Assembly: GCA_900752015.1 (NCBI GenBank)
Contig: CAADTZ010000039.1
Span: 1-12,473 of the forward strand
DNA: 12,473 nucleotides
Direction: 5' to 3'
Source: an uncultured Collinsella sp.
Lineage (GTDB): Bacteria > Actinomycetota > Coriobacteriia > Coriobacteriales > Coriobacteriaceae
The notes beneath the pieces were generated by a model. It searched no databases. It was not told where the DNA came from and saw nothing but the letters and a program-made list of their open reading frames with translations. The position numbers were made by a program, and so were the translations under genes. Numbering within the stretch: the first letter of the stretch is position 1; each line of letters starts with the position of its first letter. This document shows positions 7,337 to 12,473 of the stretch, piece by piece.

Positions 7337-8104
7337 TTACGTCAGGTCCGCGTACGTCACGAGCCCCACGTCCTGCTCTGCAAGCCATGCGGCGACATCA
7401 GGGTCGACAAGCATCGCGGCTTCCCGGATGCGGGCCTCGAGCATGGTCGAGTTATCTCGCAAGTACGCGTCGATATAACCTGGGTGAAACACCATGAGAC
7501 GGCATATCCCTTCCGGTGTCGTTTCAAGCGCCTCTCGAAGCGCCGCAAAGGGATCCGCTTCATATGACGAGAAATCCTTGGGAACATAGGAAAGCACCGG
7601 CGTCGAGCGAAAGGTGACTGGCTCGCCCGGAGCACCCATCGCGAAATAGGGCAGGCCGTGACGCTCGGCAACGATCTCAAGGCCGCGGAAGAACATGGGG
7701 CTTGCGACCGCATGTCCCTCGAAGTAATCGGGCTCACGCCCGACGAGCTCAAGGAATCGCCGATACTGCGCCTCGATTTCGATAATGACCTCGTCAAGCA
7801 CCACGAAGTCCTCCCCAGCCCGCGCGGCGGCGCGATATGCTGAGCTCCGCTTGAAATTGCCATCATCGTCAACGATGCTCGAGATGAGCGAGGAATCGCT
7901 GAGGGGCCTACCCGTGCAGATATTGGTGTGCTGACCCAAGCAGAGATCCTTGATTTGCAGGCGCGCCAAACCGCTTTCTGCAAGCGGCATGTTGGTCATG
8001 ACGCCCACCGAGCGAATGAGCCCCGCTTGGACCGCGGCCGCTATCCCGCAATTAACACCGTCGCTGTAACCTAAATCGTCGGCGCGCAGCAATAACCGCT
8101 TCAT
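7337..8104 (-). CDS. ChbG/YdjC-family carbohydrate deacetylase
   Basis: A 255-residue cytoplasmic metal-dependent deacetylase of the YdjC/ChbG family. The start at 8104 (MKRLLLRADDLGYSDGVN) is fixed by AGGAGG five bases upstream; the frame is open 46 codons farther, but that part is Arg-rich and unlike the family. Metal and active-site motifs: RADDLGYSDGVNCGI (7-21, D9/D10), LGQHTNIC (His ligand), DYFEGHAVASP (second His) and MVFHPGY near the C-terminus. ChbG removes one acetyl group from chitobiose-6-phosphate or chitotriose-6-phosphate so that the operon hydrolase can act. It is the first gene of a chb-like operon here, 154 bases before EIIC. The physiological substrate may be another acetylated phospho-disaccharide. 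Confidence 0.9.
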   Translation of the reverse strand: MKRLLLRADDLGYSDGVNCGIAAAVQAGLIRSVGVMTNMPLAESGLARLQIKDLCLGQHTNICTGRPLSDSSLISSIVDDDGNFKRSSAYRAAARAGEDFVVLDEVIIEIEAQYRRFLELVGREPDYFEGHAVASPMFFRGLEIVAERHGLPYFAMGAPGEPVTFRSTPVLSYVPKDFSSYEADPFAALREALETTPEGICRLMVFHPGYIDAYLRDNSTMLEARIREAAMLVDPDVAAWLAEQDVGLVTYADLT

Positions 8105-8285
8105 CCGATCCTCCTCAACCGATATCTCGTCGAGCGGCAAAGCAACGAAGCGATGCCCTGTGTAGAGCCGATGCCGTGTTCCGGCGGGGCGGCAAGCTTC
8201 GTCGTCTCTTCTTGCATTAAGTATGACGCCGGCTATATCCAAAATCGGTTACATGCTGTGCCACAAGGTTGCGAGATGGCTACGC

Positions 8286-8306
8286 GAGTTTCATAACGTG
8301 AAACTC
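8286..8306. promoter_or_regulatory. Candidate RpiR operator between chbG and rpiR
   Basis: A perfect palindrome GAGTTTCA-N5-TGAAACTC in the 288-base gap between the divergent deacetylase and RpiR genes. The core TTTCA-N5-TGAAA recurs upstream of the second glucosidase (10715-10729). It sits about 26 bases upstream of the TATAGT box of the RpiR gene. Dyads with TGAAA/TTTCA arms are common for MurR/RpiR-family regulators. The rest of this gap shows no gene. Confidence 0.65.
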
Positions 8307-8331
8307 CGCAGGAATACCGGCATGTTTGAGC

Positions 8332-8337
8332 TATAGT
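8332..8337 (+). promoter_or_regulatory. Possible -10 box of the RpiR gene
   Basis: TATAGT, 55 bases before the ATG. No good -35 hexamer is seen at the right distance, which would suit an activated or weak promoter. A small hairpin (GGCCC at 8350-8354, GGGCC at 8363-8367) follows in the leader. Confidence 0.35.
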
Positions 8338-8392
8338 TTGGTCAAATGAGGCCCTCTTATTCGGGCCACTGAGCATAAAGGGGACAGCCATC

Positions 8393-9214
8393 ATGGAAAA
8401 ATCCATCTCGATGGGATCGGTTGCCGAACGGTTGCTTGACTACATCGACACCGCAATGCAGCACGACACCAACTACGAGATAGCGACCACGCTGGTGAAA
8501 AACTACAGCAAGCTGAGCGAGCTCTCGATTGGAGAAATCGCCGACATGTGCTTCGTCTCGAAGGCTTCAGTGTCGCGATTCTGCCGGTTTATGGGTTTCG
8601 CTGATTTCAAGGACCTGCGCAACCAGCTTGAACATGACGTCCTCAAAACCGGGTTGTTTCCACATGCCTTTGTAGAACAGCTGTCAAACGACACGGAAGG
8701 CGCTCTGGCATCCTACCGGGAGGCGATCCTGCTCAATATCGAAACGACCATCTCGGCGGCAAACATCGCGAAACTGCCCGCCATTGTCGATGATTTGCAC
8801 GACAGCGGGCGTGTCGCGTTCTTCTCCCACCACTTCCTCTGGGACGTGGGCCGCTACTTCCAAAGCAGGCTCACCATCATGAACCGCCTCATCGAGCTTT
8901 ACCTCGATTATTCATCGCAGCTCGCCTGCGCGCAATCGCTCACCAAATCCAGCCTCGCCATCATTTGCAGCATAGGGGGAACATACCCCATTCGTTATCC
9001 AGAAATCGTCAACGCACTCGCCGCCTCCGGCTGTCGTCTTCTCGCCATCACACAAAACACCTCAAGCGCCTACTGGAACCATGCCTCCTGCATACTGAGC
9101 TGCGGAGTGACCAACAACATCGACACGGGCAAGTTCGGTGCGCTTGCCGCCATCGACTTGATAGTCATGGAATACCTGAGGCGTTATGGAGCCGATTCCG
9201 GTACTGGCGAGTAA
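8393..9214 (+). CDS. RpiR/MurR-family transcriptional regulator (HTH + SIS)
   Basis: A 273-residue one-component regulator. The N-terminal helix-turn-helix includes LSIGEIADMCFVSKASVSRF (44-63) followed by CRFMGFADFKDLR, the classic RpiR DNA-binding module. The SIS domain spans about residues 130-262, with the phosphosugar loop ICSIGGTYP (191-199) and the strand CRLLAIT (214-220). SIS domains in this family bind phosphorylated sugars as inducer or co-repressor. The ribosome binding site is AAGGGGA, about 8 bases before the ATG. It is divergent from the chbG-PTS operon and convergent with the second glucosidase, with only 20 bases between stops. It most likely senses the phospho-disaccharide or its product and controls both neighbours through the TTTCA-N5-TGAAA sites. 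Confidence 0.93.
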   Translation: MEKSISMGSVAERLLDYIDTAMQHDTNYEIATTLVKNYSKLSELSIGEIADMCFVSKASVSRFCRFMGFADFKDLRNQLEHDVLKTGLFPHAFVEQLSNDTEGALASYREAILLNIETTISAANIAKLPAIVDDLHDSGRVAFFSHHFLWDVGRYFQSRLTIMNRLIELYLDYSSQLACAQSLTKSSLAIICSIGGTYPIRYPEIVNALAASGCRLLAITQNTSSAYWNHASCILSCGVTNNIDTGKFGALAAIDLIVMEYLRRYGADSGTGE

Positions 9215-9217
9215 TCT

Positions 9218-9233
9218 CGTCGGACCACCGACG
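9218..9233. terminator. Short hairpin between convergent genes
   Basis: CGTCGG-ACCA-CCGACG, a 6-bp stem squeezed into the 20 bases between the RpiR stop and the glucosidase stop. It has no uracil run on either side, so it would be weak as an intrinsic terminator. Opposing transcription probably overlaps here. Confidence 0.35.
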
Positions 9234-9234
9234 C

Positions 9235-10623
9235 TCAGCAGGGCAAGCCGTTTTCTCTAATCACGTCCTGATACCAGAAGAAGCTGTCCTTCCTGAAACG
9301 AGCGCATTGCTTCGCATCGGTTTCCGTGCGATCGACATACAGAAGGCCGTAGCGCTTAGTGAACCCCTGATGACTTGAGCATAGATCCATGAGGCTCCAA
9401 ACGCAGTAGCCGAAGACGGGATAGCCTTCGCGAATGAGCTCCTCGACCTCGCCCAAATGTCGTGAAAGGTATTCGATGCGCACGGCATCATGCACCCTGT
9501 TCTCCTCGTCAAGTAACTCGGAAAGCGCCATGCCGTTCTCCGTGACGATCATCGGAAGCTGGTAGCGATCGTAGAGCTTGCGCATGCCCACGCGAAGCCC
9601 AAGGGGGTCGATGCCGTTCGACATCCACTCGGTCGGCGCGATCGCAGGGTTATCGCAGAGTTCGAAATCCCCGCCCGACCACGGAGGGAACCGGTCGAAG
9701 CGGATGGGCTCCGTGCGCTCATGCGCACAATTGCTGAAATAGTAGTTCACCCCAAGAAAATCGGGCCTCGTCGCGACCAGGATGTCGTGGTCCCCGCACT
9801 CAACAACAGGGTAGAAACCTTCGCGCTCCAGGTAATAGCGCGCATAAGGTGAGATGTCGCCGCGCACACTCAGGTCGAGCAGGTAGTTCTGCATCATCTC
9901 CTCGGCGTTCATGGCCGCAAGCACATCCGCCGAAGCGCTCGTCCGCGGGTTGACCACCTGCATGGCGACAACGGGGCCGATCTGCGCATCGGGGTCGATC
10001 TGTCGCAGGCACGCGATGGCGCGATGCTCGGCAAGAGCGACATGATAGCTCATCTGGTAGGCGTTCTTCTGCCGTTGGCGCGGATCGGTTTCGGTGTCAC
10101 CCGTGTTGCTGGGCGCGGAGGTCGCAATTAGCTGTTCATTCACGGTAACCCAGCGCTTGACGCGCCCCTTGAAGTGCGTGAAGCAGATTTCGGCATAGCG
10201 CACATAGAAGTCGATCATCTTACGGCTCTTCCAGCCGCCGAAGGCCTCGACCAACGCACTCGGACATTCGAAGTGATACAGGGTGACCAAGGGCTCGATC
10301 CCTCGCTCCAGCAGGTAGTCAATCAGCTGGTCATAAAACGCCAAGCCCTCAGGATTGGGATCCCCCGAGGCATCGGGCATGATGCGGCTCCAAGCGAAAC
10401 CCATCCGGTAGACCTTGATGCCGAGCTCGGCCATGAGGTCGACATCCTCACGCCAGTGATGATAGTGGTCCGAGGCGATCTTGTTATCGGCGATGCCGGG
10501 ACGCCCCGGGCCGCGATCGGTGGTTGCCGGACCTTTGCCTCCTTCATCATACCCACCCTCAACCTGAAAAGCGCTGGTGGAAGCACCCCAGAGGAAACCT
10601 TCGGGAAACCGGTGCTGAGTCAT
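9235..10623 (-). CDS. GH1 6-phospho-beta-glucosidase, second and divergent copy
   Basis: A 462-residue GH1 enzyme in its own transcription unit. The ATG at 10623 follows AGAGG by 8 bases. The acid/base is in VTVNEQL (E163), the nucleophile in MIVTENGMA (E362), and the substrate-entry motif is [20 protein letters not shown]. The phosphate signature is present as SSHQGFTKRYGLLYVD (S416/S417, K423, Y425), one residue shorter between Ser and Lys than in the operon copy. The two copies agree in the GH1 motifs but clearly differ elsewhere; this one lacks the insert at about 40-80 of the operon copy. They are therefore not a recent duplication and probably act on different phospho-glucosides or linkages. 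Plain beta-glucosidase activity is the alternative. Its upstream region carries a TTTCA-N5-TGAAA site like that by the RpiR gene. Confidence 0.93.
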   Translation of the reverse strand: MTQHRFPEGFLWGASTSAFQVEGGYDEGGKGPATTDRGPGRPGIADNKIASDHYHHWREDVDLMAELGIKVYRMGFAWSRIMPDASGDPNPEGLAFYDQLIDYLLERGIEPLVTLYHFECPSALVEAFGGWKSRKMIDFYVRYAEICFTHFKGRVKRWVTVNEQLIATSAPSNTGDTETDPRQRQKNAYQMSYHVALAEHRAIACLRQIDPDAQIGPVVAMQVVNPRTSASADVLAAMNAEEMMQNYLLDLSVRGDISPYARYYLEREGFYPVVECGDHDILVATRPDFLGVNYYFSNCAHERTEPIRFDRFPPWSGGDFELCDNPAIAPTEWMSNGIDPLGLRVGMRKLYDRYQLPMIVTENGMALSELLDEENRVHDAVRIEYLSRHLGEVEELIREGYPVFGYCVWSLMDLCSSHQGFTKRYGLLYVDRTETDAKQCARFRKDSFFWYQDVIRENGLPC

Positions 10624-10663
10624 GAGTTCAACCTCTCGTCACGGATGTCACTTCTTGCAACTC

Positions 10664-10675
10664 CCGTTATAACGG
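10664..10675. promoter_or_regulatory. Palindromic -10 region of the second glucosidase
   Basis: CCGTTATAACGG is a perfect 12-base palindrome. On the minus strand it contains TATAAC, a fair -10 box about 40 bases before the ATG. The octamer ACGGATGT occurs on both sides (10641-10648 and 10672-10679). No good -35 is seen. Probable promoter; the dyad may also be a protein site. Confidence 0.4.
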
Positions 10676-10713
10676 ATGTACGAACCAAAGCCTGTTACTC
10701 ATTCCCGGGCAAT

Positions 10714-10730
10714 GTTTCACGATTTGAAAA
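10714..10730. promoter_or_regulatory. Second candidate RpiR operator, upstream of the second glucosidase
   Basis: GTTTCA-CGATT-TGAAAA contains the core dyad TTTCA-N5-TGAAA, with the same arms and spacer length as the perfect palindrome at 8286-8306. It lies about 92 bases upstream of the glucosidase ATG and about 45 bases upstream of its putative -10 box. Confidence 0.6.
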
Positions 10731-10834
10731 CGGCCGTGCCATCATGCACCGCAAACTCTAAAGAACATGTCGTCGCGAAGGCCAAGCCTCATGCCCGCCA
10801 CCGTCACGTGCCGGCGCCGCACACCGCCAAGCCG

Positions 10835-10936
10835 CTACTCCCCGTCGCGGAAGGTCAGGAGGTCGCGGTAGTCCGTGTCGCGCGTGCTGCCCGTCTTCGA
10901 GAACGGGTTCACCGAAGCAGGACACCTCATCCTCAA
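10835..10936 (-). pseudogene. Short frame, possible remnant of a gene after the RHH gene
   Basis: A 33-codon frame ending ...DTDYRDLLTFRDGE, with an AGGAGG ribosome binding site six bases before a TTG start at 10936 (an ATG is two codons later). A second frame across the same bases is acidic (VEEVDLEDEVSCFGEPVLED) but has no start. Such fragments fit a partner gene, for example a toxin, lost by frameshift or deletion. A real 33-residue peptide cannot be excluded. No family recognised. Confidence 0.25.
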
Positions 10937-10985
10937 GATCTACCTCCTCGACGAAACCAAGGTCGATTTAGGAGACGCAACGTTA

Positions 10986-11234
10986 CTACAGCGCAGGGAA
11001 AACGGCCCGCCGAATAAAATCGGATCGATCCCCCGTCTTTCGGTCGATTGTCACCACCATGGATGCCGGAAAGCGCACGGTAACTGCAACAAGCGGCTCA
11101 TCAGCAACAACGCCAGGCCTGACATGGATGCGCTCAAGACGACCCGTCCAAGTCTCTTGCTCAAACTCTACGCTCTCGCGCTCGATATCTTCGTCTGTCA
11201 GGACCGATCCATCAGCTAGTTTGTACTCAGTCAT
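10986..11234 (-). CDS. Ribbon-helix-helix (CopG/antitoxin-like) protein, orphan
   Basis: An 82-residue protein. The N-terminus is polar and acidic (MTEYKLADGSVLTDEDIERE), a linker follows with WTGRLERIHV (29-38), and the C-terminus has the ribbon-helix-helix pattern. A short basic beta-strand VAVTVRFPASM (49-59) leads to helix VVTIDRKTG and helix DRSDFIRRAV (69-78). The S/T-x-F-I-R-x-A end is typical of CopG/MetJ-class DNA binders, often antitoxins that repress their own operon. The ribosome binding site GGGAGG is about 9 bases before the ATG. The expected adjacent toxin gene is missing: downstream is only decayed sequence, and upstream is a nuclease gene 203 bases away. It may act as an orphan repressor or as the antitoxin half of a broken pair. 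Confidence 0.7.
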   Translation of the reverse strand: MTEYKLADGSVLTDEDIERESVEFEQETWTGRLERIHVRPGVVADEPLVAVTVRFPASMVVTIDRKTGDRSDFIRRAVFPAL

Positions 11235-11254
11235 TATCTAGAACCTCCCTCTCA

Positions 11255-11261
11255 GACAAAC
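11255..11261. promoter_or_regulatory. Extra GACAAAC half-site near the RHH start
   Basis: GACAAAC repeats the core of the arm of the palindrome at 11314-11354 and lies 20 bases upstream of the RHH ATG. Together they would form an array of one full site and one half-site, as for an autorepressor. Seven bases alone could be chance. Confidence 0.25.
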
Positions 11262-11313
11262 CATGCTTGAGAGCATTGCGGTGGACAATTGCCATGGAAG
11301 TATCCTCTCCTCC

Positions 11314-11354
11314 AGGCAGAGTTTGTCATACTCATTGCATGACAAACTCTGCCT
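11314..11354. repeat. Perfect 16-bp-arm palindrome upstream of the RHH gene
   Basis: AGGCAGAGTTTGTCAT (11314-11329) and its exact complement (11339-11354) flank a 9-base centre. It lies 80 bases upstream of the RHH start and 84 bases past the nuclease stop. No T-run follows in either direction, so a classical terminator is unlikely. An operator, a nuclease 3'-end structure, or a small palindromic repeat unit are the choices. Confidence 0.7.
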
Positions 11355-11437
11355 TGATACGTTCCCCACCCCACGCTCATCGGCAAAGCTCAAGGCCATA
11401 AGCGAAATAAGCTTCTAACACCGAACAATTCCTACCG

Positions 11438-12448
11438 CTACCCATCAGACCTCTCCAGCAACATCCGTAAGTCATCGATGGGCGGCAGAGCATCGAGCAA
11501 CTCTCGTGGCATATCCTTCGACGTCTTATAGGTGGCCACACCCATGGGTTTTGTGAAGTCTTGGATCACATAGTCAACAAATCCCTTGTCCATGTCTTTG
11601 CAAAGCACAAGGCCTATGGAGGGATTCTCGTGCTCGCGACGCTCAAAGTCGTCCAGGATGCGTAGATAGCCAGAGAGCTGGCCGAGATAGGCCGGCTTGA
11701 AGGGGCCGCTCTTGAGCTCGACTGCAACTAAACAGTTGAGGTCGCGGTTGAAGAACAGGAGGTCGATGTACTGATCGATGCCAAAGGCGTCGAGATGGTA
11801 CTGGTTTCCCACAAACGCGAAGGCTCGACCGAACGTCATGATGAACTGCTTGATATTCTGCACGATGCCTTGCTCTAACACGCGCTCGTCGACATCCTCC
11901 GCATCGCGCACCCCGAGTTCCTCAACATTGATAAAGTCGAGCAGATACTCGTCCTTGAACGTGGCGATAGCGCGCAGCGCCTGCTGACCCTTTGGCAGCG
12001 TTGAGAGGAAGTTGTTGGAGACCTCTCCTTGATGATGAAAGTCGTCCGCCTTCAGCGAGCGTTTGAGCGTCTCCACACTTAAGTGCTCAAATGCGCACTT
12101 GTGAATGTAGAAGAGCCGCTCGTCAAGGGTCTTAGCACCTGCAAGGATATACCGATGATGGGTAAACCCAATCGCTAAAAAATCATCGAGAGAACATGTG
12201 TTTGAATTCGGCACTTGCAAGTGACGAATTTGCAGAAGGCCACCGTCTGAAGATTCGTCACTCACGAGTGACGAATCGAGAAACGCCTGTTCATCGCCCG
12301 GAGCAGACCAAGCTTCAAAGAAGATTCGCATATATTTGAGACTTGTTGTGGAGAAGCCCCTGAGTCCTGGCAGCTCCTTCCGCAATTGTTCGCTCATATG
12401 ACCCAATCCGCTGTCAAGAGCCACAATGGCCCCGCCGACCGCTTGCAA
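11438..12448 (-). CDS. YhcG-like PDDEXK nuclease (DUF1016 family), 5' end uncertain or partial
   Basis: At least 336 residues from a TTG at 12448; the frame stays open to the window edge, so the true start may be outside. The N-terminal domain begins close to the family pattern (VGGAIVALDSGLGHMSEQLRKELPG, then GFSTTSLKYMRIF at 31-43). The YhcG C-terminal nuclease follows: FGIDQYIDLLFFNRDLNCLVAVELKSGPFKPAYLGQL (222-258). D229 and the E244-x-K246 pair form the PDDEXK core, as in D-L-L-F...(I/V)-E-L-K. YhcG-type proteins occur with restriction systems and as lone putative nucleases linked to phage defence. About 40 residues of the usual N-terminus are not visible, and a GC-rich hairpin overlaps the region where they should join. 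ATG 12397 (MSEQLRKEL) is the only good ATG but would cut into conserved sequence. Family sure; intactness unsure. Confidence 0.85.
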   Translation of the reverse strand: MQAVGGAIVALDSGLGHMSEQLRKELPGLRGFSTTSLKYMRIFFEAWSAPGDEQAFLDSSLVSDESSDGGLLQIRHLQVPNSNTCSLDDFLAIGFTHHRYILAGAKTLDERLFYIHKCAFEHLSVETLKRSLKADDFHHQGEVSNNFLSTLPKGQQALRAIATFKDEYLLDFINVEELGVRDAEDVDERVLEQGIVQNIKQFIMTFGRAFAFVGNQYHLDAFGIDQYIDLLFFNRDLNCLVAVELKSGPFKPAYLGQLSGYLRILDDFERREHENPSIGLVLCKDMDKGFVDYVIQDFTKPMGVATYKTSKDMPRELLDALPPIDDLRMLLERSDG

Positions 12449-12463
12449 TCGGTAGGCGGGGCC
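12428..12463. repeat. GC-rich hairpin at the 5' end of the nuclease frame
   Basis: A 14-bp stem GGCCCCGCCGACCG / CGGTAGGCGGGGCC with one mismatch (12437/12454) and an 8-base loop. It looks like a terminator stem but has no T-run on either side within the window. It overlaps the first codons of the visible nuclease frame, including the TTG at 12448. Confidence 0.6.
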
Positions 12464-12473
12464 TGCCGTTGAA

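Larger units (their letters stand above)
10624..10985. other. 362-base interval: glucosidase promoter region, then decayed sequence
   Basis: From 10624 to about 10735 it holds the ribosome binding site, promoter and operator of the second glucosidase. From about 10740 to 10985 I find no convincing complete gene. On the minus strand two frames are protein-like over short lengths and end abruptly, which suggests a degraded gene downstream of the RHH gene. Confidence 0.5.

Noticed and set aside
8105..8242. An N-terminal extension of the deacetylase
   Set aside because: The frame is open, but the family N-terminus and an AGGAGG site both fix the start at 8104. The extension is Arg-rich and has no ribosome binding site of its own.
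10875..11219. A 114-codon plus-strand frame that looks protein-like at its start
   Set aside because: It is antisense to the RHH gene over most of its length, turns His/Cys/Arg-rich there, and has no ribosome binding site. The protein-like look at the start reflects the decayed minus-strand sequence.
11314..11354. An intrinsic terminator of the nuclease gene
   Set aside because: The stem is strong, but the leftward sequence after it (TGGAGGAGAGG) lacks uracils. An operator or repeat explanation fits better, though a Rho-type 3' end cannot be excluded.

Overview
The window reads as chromosomal DNA of a GC-rich Gram-positive gut actinobacterium of the Coriobacteriia type. A Collinsella-like genome is my best guess, from the GC-rich codon use, the AGGAGG ribosome binding sites, a class B sortase and a Lac/Chb-type PTS. 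That assignment is inference; no rRNA or other phylogenetic marker is present.

Layout. (1) 1-98: the 3' tail of an IS3-family transposase and the element's right end. (2) 147-2129, minus strand: purE, a class B sortase and a small MoaE-like protein, closely spaced and probably co-transcribed from a purE promoter near 2193. (3) 2130-2742: 613 bases without a gene, packed with inverted repeats: a 30-bp imperfect palindrome, a roughly 203-bp MITE-like element with perfect 27-bp inverted ends, and two tandem terminator hairpins. (4) 2743-8104, minus strand: a six-gene beta-disaccharide utilisation operon in the order chbG-like deacetylase, PTS EIIC, EIIB, EIIA, GH1 6-phospho-beta-glucosidase, ROK kinase. 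(5) 8393-9214, plus strand: a divergent RpiR/SIS regulator. (6) 9235-10623, minus strand: a second GH1 6-phospho-beta-glucosidase, convergent with the regulator. (7) 10624-12473: a degraded-looking stretch, an orphan ribbon-helix-helix (antitoxin-like) gene, a long perfect palindrome, and a YhcG/DUF1016 PDDEXK nuclease gene whose 5' end is at or beyond the window edge.

How the genes work together. The PTS would import and phosphorylate a beta-linked disaccharide (cellobiose- or chitobiose-like). The ChbG-like protein could deacetylate an N-acetylated phospho-disaccharide. The two GH1 enzymes, both with the phosphate-binding Ser/Lys/Tyr signature, would hydrolyse phospho-beta-glucosides. The ROK kinase could phosphorylate a sugar that arrives or is released unphosphorylated. 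A TTTCA-N5-TGAAA palindrome lies both in the chbG/rpiR intergenic region and upstream of the second glucosidase. It is the best candidate for the RpiR operator and would tie both transcription units into one regulon.

The most interesting points are the chb-like operon that pairs a ChbG deacetylase with GH1 enzymes instead of GH4, the shared operator, a ROK kinase with a changed sugar-contact residue, the MITE-like element, and the orphan RHH gene with a 16-bp-arm palindrome and an extra half-site upstream of it. I found no wholly new system, no CRISPR array and no tRNA or rRNA gene.
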